A stretch of DNA of 64,000 nucleotides from Porites lobata (Eukaryota > Cnidaria > Anthozoa > Scleractinia > Poritidae): contig CALNXK010000565.1 in NCBI GenBank assembly GCA_942486035.1, forward strand, positions 49,815-113,814, given 5' to 3'. This document shows positions 1 to 12,000 of the stretch, in pieces. The translations under genes and the position numbers were made by a program. Position 1 is the stretch's first letter, and the number at the start of each line of letters is the position of its first letter. A model generated the notes under the pieces. It was given only the letters and a program-made list of their open reading frames with translations. It ran no database searches and was not told where the DNA came from.

Positions 1-83
1 CTAAATAAAGTAACGCAAGAGTTAAGCTTAATTTGCATTTGTAAACAAAAAACTTTTTCACCGGTTTTATCGATAAATTCTGA

Positions 84-1313
84 GCGTCGATAAAACCAGG
101 AATATGGAACATTCCGGAACATTCCGGAACATTCCGGCATATCCCGGAACATGAAAAAATTAAAATATTTTTTTATGAAAAAATAATTAATTAATTAAAT
201 AATAATAATAATAAATAACAATAGATGGAAAACAATTTTTGCAAAAATTTATAGTAACAAAATAAATAACATAACATAAAAACGAAAAATAAAGAAACAA
301 ACAAATAAATAAAGAAAAAGAAACTGGTATCATCTCCGAGTATGAGAAAACAATATTTTGTCGCAATGAATTTTTTGGGCGAGTGAGGGTCCATCCAAAT
401 GACAGTAATGAGTGAAGGCTTGCTTCTAAATTCAAAATATATTAAAATGGGTCGCGAGGAGAGGGTTTTCAAGCTTTCGTCACACAGCCACCTCTTGTAA
501 ATGTTTGCCATGCGGTTTAACGGTTATCCATTTACGGCTTTGCGACCGTAAGAAGAGCTTAGGGGCTCGTCGCTTTGGACTTGGATAATTAAATTAAAGA
601 TTCACATTCGCCGTGAATAGTTGCAGTGGCAGTGGTAGCGCAGGGGTAGCTTCTAACTGTTATCATTAGCCTGAATTTTAGCCGTCTGCCCGCAAACTCC
701 TCTCGCTCCTATACTCTTCTTAAGTTCACAGAGCCGCCTAGACTGTAAGTAATTTATGTCAACCTCAAGTGAAGCAAAGCACCTCAAGTAAGCAAATGTC
801 GGTTTTATATAAGGAGACTATGTGTTGGCTTGAAATGAGCTACTTACCAACTTTGCTTGACATGAAATGCTGCACCGACATTTCAGACCATCGCAGAACC
901 GTAAATGGATAACCGCCAAATGATTAACTCATGGCAAACAAATACAAGAGGTAGCTGTGTGATCGAGGAAAGCTTATAAAACCCCCCTCCTCGCGAGCCA
1001 TTTTAATATATTTTGAATTTAGAAGCAAGCCTTCACTCATTACTGTCATTTGCATGAACCCTCACTCGTCCAACAAATGTTAATTTGTTGCAACAAAATA
1101 TTGTTTTCTCATACTCAGAGAAGATACTAGTTTCTTTTTCTTGATTATTTCATTATTTTTCGTTTTTTTTTGGTTATTTTACGTTATTATTAATTTTTAC
1201 AAAAACTATTTTATTATTATTATTTTATTATATGTTTTTTCATGAAAATCATTTTTGTTTTTTCATGTTCCGGGATGTTCCGGAATGTTCCATGCTCCGG
1301 GTTTTATCGACGC
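84..1313. mobile_element. Foldback (long inverted repeat) element
   Basis: Long inverted repeat of about 1.2 kb. The left arm (84 to about 545) matches the reverse complement of the right arm (about 890-1313) over most of its length, with a loop of roughly 350 bases. Both ends read GCGTCGATAAAACC followed by tandem GGAACATTCC-type decamers (three or more on the left, about two on the right). Further in, the arms share an A/T-rich stretch and a block of about 200 bases (328-535 against 900-1140). No transposase reading frame is present, so it is non-autonomous. The short open frames at 187-511 lie inside the arms and are not genes. A further inverted copy of the terminal motif (GGTTTTATCGA) sits just outside the left end at 63-73. 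Confidence 0.8.
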
Positions 1314-1318
1314 CCTGT

Positions 1319-1410
1319 TAACTAAGATGTAAACTGTGAGCAGAGAAAGTCAAGAATTGTCTAAGTCAACAATCATCAAGCAGAAGGCCAGCCACTTCAT
1401 GGAAAATCAT
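1319..1410 (+). pseudogene. Relic of a GPCR C-terminal tail
   Basis: About 90 bases match the 3' coding tail of the intact receptor at 38386-39441 (its region 39300-39380). Shared words include GATGTAAA, CAACAATCATCAAG and GACCAGCCACTTCATGG (one base differs, AAGGCC for AGACC). The transmembrane part is absent, and the foldback element ends immediately upstream. It lies more than 27 kb from the first intact receptor, on the same strand. It is a non-functional leftover showing that the receptor array once reached, or was copied to, this side of the DED gene. Confidence 0.65.
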
Positions 1411-1944
1411 TTGAAAAGAATTGTATTTTGCGTTGTTATTACATTTGTGTTCACCATGAAGGCACGATTTGTAAAAATCTATACATTTCCCTATATTTAT
1501 ACTCTGATTTTGTGATAGAGTATGTTAGTTCCATTGTTATGCAAAGTAACTGATCATCTTATGATAAGTATGTTTATTTACCAATTAAGTCTCACTCTTA
1601 ACAGAGTATTGTTACATGCATTTTAATAATTACTTTGTAGAGCATATAAGAGAAAATATGAGGTGGGGGGGGTCATCACGTAAATATGAAATAAAGAAGG
1701 GGGGTCGCTTGCTATTTTCATGGTCTGCAGGGGAGGCCTTTCAAAAATTTTGATCTTTCCAAAATATTTTTCCTTCCCCCCCTACATAAATACTATAAAT
1801 AATGACCGGTCCCTTAGAGGGGATATTTTTGCTGATTAATTTTCATCAAAATATAAACCCTTAATTAATTTAGTCTCAAGCTATTGGCCTTGATTGACCG
1901 ATATTTCCATAGGAACATGGGGGTATACACTAGTTGTTAGTGCT
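1411..1944. other. Intergenic, no gene seen
   Basis: A/T-rich sequence with short G runs (about 1663-1700) and C runs (about 1775-1785). I find no coding frame or RNA gene here. Confidence 0.5.
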
Positions 1945-1948
1945 TTAA

Positions 1949-2296
1949 AGGGGCTTTGTCACGCTCTTTGCTAAATAGAGAGGAGAAGTGTGACGTCACG
2001 TTACTATGGTAGCAAAATGTCTGGATCACAACAATAGGAAGTTCTTGCAATAGCGAAAAAGGAATCGGTTTAGATTGGCAAAAGAACAACTTTGCACGTG
2101 TATCACGCATTTTTTTTCCATTTTTTAGCCGTCCAAAAATCACCAAAAAAGTATCATGGTTAGTGCTCTCTGTTGAAATTTGCTTGCTATCTTTTTTATA
2201 ACTCCACAAGAGCATTTTGTGTTTGGGTAAATGGATTAATTATTGACTTTAGCACAGAATTGACCTAAAACAGCAATATCCTCGTGCCATAGCCCC
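1949..2296. mobile_element. TTAA-flanked MITE upstream of the DED gene
   Basis: Imperfect terminal inverted repeats (left AGGGGCTTTGTCACGCT, right end complement AGGGGCTATGGCACGAG) are flanked on both sides by TTAA (1945-1948 and 2297-2300). The 348-base length, absence of a gene and TTAA duplication fit a non-autonomous piggyBac-type element. It ends about 170 bases before the start codon of the DED gene, so that gene's promoter or 5' leader must lie in or next to it. Confidence 0.65.
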
Positions 2297-2467
2297 TTAA
2301 AATTAAATTGGATCCTTAAAATGAAAAAAATTTCTTTTCATTCGACTATTGAAGGACGCAGCAGCATAGTATCCTTGGCAACCAAACTCCATCGCCCTCG
2401 TTGCACCACGTGATCAAGAAGTAGACATGCTAGAAAGTTCCGCTTAGACGCTTGGCCCGACGTCAAA

Positions 2468-3026
2468 ATGTCCAAGATCGAATACAATAGTTTGCTTTTT
2501 GAAATAAGCGAGAGACTAGACCAACAAAATGTGCTGGGGCGGTTGCTTTTTATGTGCAGAGATTTTTTAACACCTGATTCTAGCAGACAAGACAACATCC
2601 AAGATACGCTGTCGCTTTTTAAAGAACTAGAAGATCGCAAGTGTTTGGGAGTTGATCGTCTGCGGGTTCTGAAAGACTTGCTCAAAAGTATAAGACAGTG
2701 GTCACTTTTTGGCAAAGTTAAAAAATTTGAGAGCACGAGAACAGAATACAATGGATTGATAGAACAGATTATTCTCGTACTCGACGAACTCAATGATATG
2801 GAACGACTGATCTCAATTTGCAGACTGGAAACGGAAGCGAATGAAAGCAACATTCAAGACGTTCGATCGTTGTTTAAAGAACTGGAAAACAACGAATGCT
2901 TAGGGATTGACTGCCTAGGATTGTTGAAAGAGATTTTGACCAAAACAGAACAAGTCGATTTGTTAAGAGATGTTGAGGGGTTTGAAGCGAGACGAAATCG
3001 GGAGGATGAGTTTGAAAGTCGAAAAG
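2468..3026 (+). CDS. Exon 1: tandem death effector domains
   Basis: ATG at 2468 opens a 186-codon exon ending at a GTAC donor (3027). Two repeats with the same layout follow each other. Each has a helix-1 motif (YNSLL in the first, YNGLI in the second), then LFKELE, then a helix-5/6 segment LGVDRLRVLKDLL or LGIDCLGLLKEIL, and a closing V..FE. This is the DED pattern seen in FADD, cFLIP and the caspase-8 prodomain. The usual helix-6 RxDL motif is altered in both: DED1 has RQWSL (Asp lost) and DED2 has EQVDLL (Arg lost). The start is the first ATG and sits directly before the first DED helix. Confidence 0.8.
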
Positions 3027-6000
3027 GTACTTGTTCAAACTTGTTGTTACTTCCCTGACCTAAACTTAAGAGTGAATTTGAATATTCTAATCTGTTCTCA
3101 TGTTTGTTATATTTCAGCGCAAGTAGCTGATTTCATGTCGTCTGTCGGTAACAGACTGGTAGGAGGTAAGTCAACTGTTGCAGTAGAGAATTTCATTGCA
3201 ATTGGTCGCCCAACCGTGTTACTTGTCTCTTGGAATTACCGATTTTCGTCTTGATACGTGTTTCGAGTGTTCGGTGTTAGGGTCCGGGCTCAATTAAAAG
3301 CTGAGTCACGCAAATTAACAAATTCAACTATCAGGATATTATTATTATTAGGAAGTTTCCATCAAAGAAGGCGAGATATAATAGCAACCCGGCCTTATGA
3401 AAACGGTGAAGGAACCCCCAAATTCTGATGAAACACCGAAATATTTAACATTACATAGACTGACGAAATTGAAATATAAATCATAAAAACTGACTAAACT
3501 GGTTGTTTTGTGGTTTTTTAAAACATGTACAGCCAGTCACCCAGTTGCTTTTGTATGTTACCTTGGATTATTATAATGCCTTCAAGAAATACGTATTTAC
3601 GTGACGAGACAAATTAAAAGGGCGACTAGATTCGGGAACAACAAAATTGTGCTGTGAGAAAAACCTTTCCACTTTTAGAGAAATCGTGAAGAACACAAGC
3701 TAAAAACCAATGGAGCCTGGTCTAATTCTTGTTCTTACCTTAATTCCAAGATAAAGTTGAAAGAGAGCATTTGTATTCTATGGTTTTTACGCTGGGCGGT
3801 AGGATAAATATGTTAGCTTGACAAACAGTAGTATAGAACTCGAGAACCAAAAGATAAGAACCAGTGATCTACAAGTACAGTGGAACCCCGCCTTACGATC
3901 ACCTCGTTATTACGACCATATTATTTCGACCCAAACGTAGTGAAATAAGACCCCGTTTAAATGCGACCACCTCGCTATTACGACCAGGATTTTATGGCCC
4001 AGCTGTGGTCGTATTAACGGGGTACTACTATACTATTATATCAAAAACGAGGTTCACTACATCTCGGTCAAATTGCATTTCGGTGGCGTATCCGAGACGA
4101 ACCGGCCGGGAGACCCAGAAACAAATGCAAAACTCTCTCGGACTGGCACGTGGCCCGAAACATATCAGTAATTCATGATCACCACATATGATTCGAAATA
4201 ACGCGAATTTAGAAAAGCTGAACAGTCTTGAAACAATCAAGAGACGCCACAAGAAGAACTTTGTTTTTCATTTTGATTTTTATTATAGTTTTGACCGTAA
4301 AGACGGTATTCAAAGTGGTTGCAGGTGGCATCACAGTAGCTTCTACCCTGGAGGTATTAAGTCGCGGGTCCACATTTGACCAGCTCGTTTCTGCAGTTAA
4401 TAAGTGCGTGCTTCCTGCTGGCACCAGCCTGATTCAAATAACCGAGGGCTGCGTCTGCCTCACAGTTCAAGCTGAAAATCTTGCATCACTTGAAGCTTTG
4501 TGGAGTTTGTATAAGAATGGAACGCTCACATCACGGTTACAGGACTTCTTTGTCACTGAAGAAGTACGCGAAGAACTTGCCGGCGGGGAGGAATTGGAGG
4601 TGATTGTGACCATTGAGGAAGGAGAGTACCAGAAGGCTCTTCATGAGCTGTCCAGTGAAATTGAAGGTAACTTATCACTCATGACTACCCCGTCTCCATT
4701 TTTACAATAAACGTTTCGAGAATTTTGTATCCAAACCGTCCATTTTAAAGTTAAAGTCAGCTCCCGTTATTCGGCACACCTCGGGGTCGGGTTCCTTATT
4801 TTTTAACTTCCATAGAAACTTGCACCTTCACTTTTGGGAATTTGCAAACCTCATGAAAAAAATTAAGTGGGCTGGCCTTTTGGTGTGTCTCTCCACTTTG
4901 AGTTCGATACTTGTAAAGACCGTGTTAAATACTTTTGTACACCTTAGGGACTTGTCAGAAATTAGCAGGGGGGGAAGGAGGTGGAGATTTTCAGTTAAGC
5001 GATGAAAATAAAATGACCCTCCCTAGGTAAGAGATTAAAATGTACCGACCCTACCCTTCAAAGCGTCCTAAAATTCTATGACCCTCCGCTGAGTCTGAAT
5101 TCTTATGCAGTGGTACAAGGAACTAATAATTCAGTACTTTCAAAAAAGCAAACTTGTACTAAAACTGACCTATGATGGACATGCAAGTGTTTCGTCTGTT
5201 GGGCAAACAGGACAAACGGAAGTTTTTGGTTTAATGGGATGACGACAGTTTCTCCTTCACGACTATGAGAAACAAGGAGAAACAAATTTTCGTCAAAAAA
5301 AGTTAGACTTCTGGATGTTTTTTCATTGGAGATCACTTCAAGTGATGCTTCAAACAGGGGCAAGTTTCAAAACAGCAGGCTATAGAAATGGGTCCATTAA
5401 AACCTTATCAACCACAATCAAGTAGGAGAAGTTGCCTTTCTACACAAGAAAGATCAGGAAAATAATGATCAGTTAATATAATTACAAGAAAAGAGCACCT
5501 GACTCTTTAAGGCAAGATACTCTCAGCCAAAAAGTAGGAAAGGTAAACAGAAGCAAAAAAAGAGGAAGGCCAAGAAAGCAAAAGAGAACAAAATGAGGGC
5601 TAACTGTAACTGATAATTAAGAGAACCATTACACCCCAGCGTAATGATAGTGATGCAGCGCCCATAGGCCCCCTAGAACTATATAATGAAGAAATCAGCA
5701 CTCTAAAGAAGAATCAGTTACCTTAGTTACATTCAAATGCCTTTGACAAGGAACTGTTCACTGTGGCTACAAAGGACATTATCAAGCATGAGAATGGTGA
5801 TAACGATGGTTGGCATGATGATGATTGCAATGGAGATAGCATTGTTGTTGATAATGATATTCATGATTGTGGTACTGCTGATGTTGAAGCTGTGAGAGAG
5901 AGAGAGAGAGCAATTCCTCTGAGATATTTGACCATTGACGTGCAAATGCGAAACATGAGCTGTTAGTTTTATAAGTTGGGTTCATACCCTGGGGGTACTG

Positions 6001-9000
6001 GCAAGTGGCCGCTTAATGGAGGTTGGCCGCTCAATAGAGGTTCCGTCATAAATTGGTAGTAATCTTTCGCAGAAACATCACTTAATTTTCAAATTTCCTT
6101 CACCGTATTCTTGAATAAAGCCAAAGTATGTGTATCAAGCGCTTAATGCATGGCTGCATAATAGAGGTAACAAGAAACAAAACTCTCGTTGGGATGCATG
6201 GCCAAAAGGTGGCTGTGGCCGCTTAATGGAGGTTGAAGTGTATGTCAGGAAATAATTGCATGTCATGATTTTCATATATGGCCCGTATTCTCGTAAAACA
6301 TAATATTGAAGCATCCCTTCACGATCGTGGTGGCTTATTTCCTGTCAGTTTTTTCATAACCTCCCTTTTAATAGACTATAAGGGCTCAAAAAACTGCGAC
6401 CCTTACCTGTTTTCCACCTCCCCTCCCCTCCTGCTAAATTTCTGACAAGTCCCTTAGTCGCTACCCTTTTATATGCCTAACTTTGGGTCCTGCCCGCTCG
6501 GGTAGCAAAATCAGAAAACGGGATTTACTTTATCTTGCCCGCTTGGGGATTCAGCCATATAGACTGCTTGTCACGGTTTTGGAAGCCATCTTGACGAGTA
6601 GGCAACCGCGTGAGAAATTACCGTGTTTGTATGAGAATCTAATGTCCAATAATTTCCGTAGAACGGCTGTTCTGAAGAAAAAAAATATTAATTGTAAAAG
6701 CTACACAGCAAAGGATTTTACCAACAAATTTTGGGGTCCGTGACTGTGCTTAAATTTCTCCAGACGCTTGTTTTAGATTTTCCGTATATTTGTCTGTAAT
6801 TTTTCCCGGGAAATTTTAGTCGGTAGGAAAAGAAATTTTTACAGACAAATTTATAGAAAATTTTAAAAAGTGGTTCTAGCACATGTAGTTGCTTGTAACG
6901 CCCTCAATTTTTTTCAGTGGGATCGTTAGGAGTGAAGCTTTAGTTTACAATTCATATATATATTTTTTTCAGAACAGCCGAATTATGGTATTTATTAAGT
7001 ATTCTCACAGAAACACAGTAATTTCCCACGCGGTCTCCTACTCGTCAAGATGGCTTCCAAAACCGTGACAAGATCTATTATTAAGTCCGTTGTAAGGAGT
7101 ACCTCGCACAATGCTCGTTACACTTGATAATTCGTACCACCTACCCTTACTACTGTGAATTCTGTTACCTGTTTCTCTCTGCATGAGTTTAGAAGGCCCT
7201 GATAGTTGTGTAGAAGCGAAACCCATGAGAATTCACCGAAGGAATTCTGATTCTAACCTGTACTGCAAGACGATGGTTAGAGAAGGTTCAGGGCAAACAC
7301 CTGTTTTAACAGAGAGACGTCCTATCAATCAGTCCAGATACTTGGATCAGGAAAGATTTGCTTTCGTTCAGAATTATCTGGAAAAAGCCGAAGATGCCCG
7401 GAGCATGACAACTGAAACAAGTGACAGTGGGATACCAGGAACACATGGCGCTCCTTCTGAGTTCGGACTTGAAGACACGAGCGGTAAGACAGTGAATATA
7501 CCTCATAAACAGTTACGATCCCGCGGGACTTTGACTGTGATAATCTAAATGTCCGAGTGTCAATAGAGAACAAGTTGCTGCTAAAGTAGATCCGCTCTAC
7601 CCAGTATATAGTCCTTTAGTTGGTAATTTTGCTTTGAGTGGGAGGCCTATTATATAACTATTAAAGTGTGTTCTGTTCCAGGTTTTACCGAATATCACAC
7701 GCTTGAACGCCATGTTATGTTTATCACCACGCTTCTCTTTAACAAGAATTTATCTTAGTTTGTTTGTTTTTTTTCTAATTATTTTTAGAATCGTCTTATA
7801 AACTTCGCTTGAAAGATCTTCCTGAAAACGTCACCACGAAATTGAAGTGGCAACTTCATAGCGACCCAGTTGCTGAACAGTGGTTTTATGAATCATTTGG
7901 GCTCGCACTTCCCAAAGGAGGTAGAGATCCCCAAGTCCTCGAAAACATCGAAATTCTGTTTCCGGAAACTCCTTTGAAATTACTTAAAGACGTGTTTGAT
8001 GCCTTGCAATTATGTGACCTCGTAGATCTCTTGGAAAGGGAGAAACCACGAACACTTCGTCCTTCTCTTCCACTAAAAGACATAAGGAAAAAGCCTAATT
8101 TTATCAACCGTCCTACGAGGTTTTACAGTAAAGCAGCAGTGTTGACAATCGGCACTGCAACAGGTCAAGCCCACAGTTACGCCCAAAGAATTGGGTCAAT
8201 TTTTAAAGAGTTTAATTCACGGAGCAAAGTAACGCCAATTTCAATAGAGACTATTGCTCAAGTATGTACCGTTCTACTTGAATGGAGAGAAATCAAAAGA
8301 AAATTTGAGGTTGGGCTTGCAGGAAACGTTGAGACGACATTAAAAAGGCGACTGCAATGGCTTCACGAGACATCTGAGAAGGGATTGAAAGCGAAAGAAA
8401 GTTTAGAGCGGTACGTAGAATTGAGAAAACTAAAGAAGAAAGATAGAAAACTGGCAATTGAGAAAAGGATAAACCAGACGACGGAAGAACTACAGAAGGA
8501 GATTGAAAAATTGAAAATGAGTTTACACGATTGGAAAATCCGTAAAGGTTGGTTGAAATTATGTTTAACTCAGTCCTTATCTTGTCAGAACTTGTTTGTT
8601 CGTTTGTTTTTCTTTCAACAAATTTGGATACGCAATACACAATGCCACGTTTAGACCCAGGGAAAATTAAGAAAAAAATGGGCTTCAACTTGGCTTTCGC
8701 ATCTTAAAGCTTGGTTAGGCTACGGAGAGTAACGATTTGCAAACCAAGACCAAGGGGCTAAGGGTGAGTTGATTAAAAGGGTGTGAGAAATGGGTGCGGG
8801 GAAGCATTAAGGGTTCGTTATTACATTTGGGCCTTCTAAAAACGATGTGGGATAGAAGTAAGAAATGTTATTGACATTTCCTTGTAAATTGTTGCTCACG
8901 TCATCCAAACGAATTTGTCAAGTGGTCATTATCCCAATAATTCCGAACGAAGAGAGGGCGCGAAGCGCTTTCGCAAAAGCGATTTATAATCTCGTCACGG

Positions 9001-12000
9001 GCTTCAAGGCAGCACATAAACCGCGCGTGGTCTAAGCCAGCTGCTTTCTATCTCTCTCTCTTGATATGAATATATGCTTGGTGACCCCCACCCCCAATAA
9101 CGTCATGTAGCGTTACGACATGGAGCATTTTGGGTTTCCAGGCAAAATAGACTTTGCCGGCGATTACCAGGAAGCACTTTCATGTTTTTTTCATTAGGTA
9201 TTCATGAAGGACTGATTTGTTTATTTATCGTCTGTGAAACAATTTTTACGATCGGTGAATCACGAGCAATTTCCCATGCAAATGACACAGATGACAGCAT
9301 GCACAAAAAGTGGCTGAAGTCCTCGCCGGCGAAGATTTTCCCGTACAGCGAAACTCCTTCGGAGAAGACGACCACAACAAGAGCACAGCGAACGTAACGT
9401 CGTCAACACAGCAACCACCAACGTCTTCGGAGGAAGCGATAAAATACTACTATGTACAGCAGCCTTATATATAATCACAGCTGTGTCTTTTAAGTCAACA
9501 TAAAAATTTATTATTACCGGCCTCCTATTTTCGATCTTATTAGTTCGAAAAGAACATCTGCGTTTCGGATCTCCTCACAGTATTAGAGGGGAGCTTAAGC
9601 AACGACGGCAACAACGGCAACGAGAACGGCAAAAAATCAATAGGTTTAGATTGGTAAAACAACAACTTTGCAAGTGCATCACGCTTGTTTTGATGCATTT
9701 CTTGGTCGTCGTTGCACGACTACAACGTGAAAGTGTCTAATTTCACGTTTTGTCGAGGACGGGAACACAAGACAACAACTTTCTTATTCTTTTCCTGAAC
9801 TTTGAAATAGTCCTTTAGAATTCAACTACCAAAAAAATTGTCAAAATTTGACGAATTAAACAAGATAGAATAAGCGCTATAAAGTTTGAGGCAGCGCAAA
9901 TTATCTTTTCAAGTGACCTTTTCGTAGCCGTCGCAGAACAATTACTAACTTACGTTTTGCTGATGACATTGATGGCCTGGCATGAAAAGAGGAGGAACTA
10001 GCCTCGCTGGTGGATCGTCTGGATAAGACCTCTGCAGCCTTTGGCATGGAAATCAGTGCTTAAGCTCCCTAACATTGTTTGACAGGTGTTACCTTGCCAG
10101 GAAAATTAAATTCTTTTCCTCGTAGTGGACAATATAAATCAGGGAAAATTTAACTAATTCCATTCTGCACTTAACACTCACGATAAATTCATGTAATAAA
10201 TGGGTGGAGAGGAAAGCTGTGATGGGAGTTGGGGCATTTATTTTGTGTACCAGACACAGATGACATAAAACAATACAAAAACGACTTGCACTTGAATGGA
10301 AGTTCTGAGGCCTGACTTTTTCTTGCACTTAGGCGTGAAAAGATCATTTCTTCTTGAGGTTCTCGTGTTGTAATCATGGCTTATCTTCCCTGACATAGTT
10401 AACATAGGAGGAAAGATATTCTGGACCACAGCCATTACAGATTTTGTGAAGAAGGGGCAGGAGGAGATGCAGTGATAAGGAAATGCCGTGATAAGTGCCT
10501 TGCACGAAATCTGCAATACGATTTGGCAGACAGGAGAGTGGCCCATACCATGGACCCAATCTCTTATCATCACCCTTCCCAAGAAAGGCAACCTACAACA
10601 CTGCAAGAACTACCGCACAATCAGCCTTATATGCCACCCAAGTAAAGTCCTGCTGAAGGTGCTGAAGGTCGCAGTAAGACAGAACAGATCTTCAATCTTA
10701 GGATACTGTGCGAGAGGTACCTCCAACATCAACAAGACCTCTATCAAGTCTTCATTGGTTTTAAAAAGGCGTTTGACAGAGTATGGCATAAATACCTTTG
10801 GTCTACTATGAGGTTTTATAACATTAAAGCCAAACTGATCCAAGTCATTGAAAACCTCTACAACAAGGCCACTGGTGCAGGCTACCTTAATGGTGACGTA
10901 GGGGACTGGTCCAGAGCCACAGTCGGAGTCAGACAAGGGAGTCTACTCTCACCAACTCTTTTCAACATTTTTCTGGAGAGAACTATAACTGACGCACTAG
11001 AAGATCACCAAGGAACAGTCAGCATCGGAGGCAGAACAATTACTAACTTACGTTTTGCTGATGACATTGATGGCCTGGCATTAAAAGAGGAGGAACTAGC
11101 CTCGCTGGTGGATCGTCTGGATACGACCTCTGCAGCCTCTGGCATGGAAATCAGTGGAGAGAAGACCAAACTGATGACCAATAACGCGAATGGTATCAGC
11201 ATTGACATCAGAATCAACGGTGAAAAATTGACGAGGTTGCTGACAGTTTCAAGTATCTGGGCGCAGTCGTCACAGATCAGGGTTCCAAGTCTAAAGTACT
11301 GTCCAGAATTGCACAGACAACAGCAGCACTAGCGAGACTGACCATCTGGAATGCTAAGCATATCTCTCTAAGCTCAAAGATCAGACTAATGCGCTCCCTA
11401 GTTATCTCAATACTATTGTACGCCTGCGAAACCTGCCGGACATTGACAGCGGGGATACTGAAGAAATTGCAGGCCACTAAGATGAGATGCTTTAGGAAAC
11501 TGCTTGGCATCTCATACGGAGACCACATCACTAACGATGCAGTCAGAGACAGAATCAGGCAAGCCATTGGGCCCTATGATGATATCTTAACCACAGTAAA
11601 GAAACGCAAGTTAAAGTGGTTTGGGCAAGTATCAAGATCATCATGGCTTCCCAAGACAATTCTACAAGGAATAGTGCAAGGAGGGAGAAGAAGGGGCCGA
11701 CAAAAGAAGCGTTAGGAGAATAATATCTCTGTGTGGACAGGGTTGAGGTTTTGCAACGCCCTAAAAGAAGCTGAAAACAAAATCAAATGGAGCGAGAGGG
11801 TTGCTATGTCCGTGGCACCCCAACGGTCACCTTGGCTATGGGATACTCAGTGCAAGGTGCAAGGAAGAAGAGATAGTTTTCTTGTACGAATGATATCATC
11901 AATTGGAAGCCCACCTGACTTAGTAACTAACAAAGCTGAATTATCTTGAAAATTAGCATCCAGTCTCATTCTTGCGCAGCGTTTCTGTAATCATAACATG

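Noticed and set aside
2338..2853. Minus-strand open frame of 171 codons
   Set aside because: It is the antisense of DED exon 1, which has a clear domain match on the plus strand.
3864..4178. A 104-codon frame with Arg/Thr-rich sequence
   Set aside because: Much of it is a translation of the decayed MITE in intron 2.
5733..5985. Asp/Asn/His/Ile-rich frames on both strands
   Set aside because: They arise from an imperfect GATGAT/AATGAT-type simple repeat. No family.
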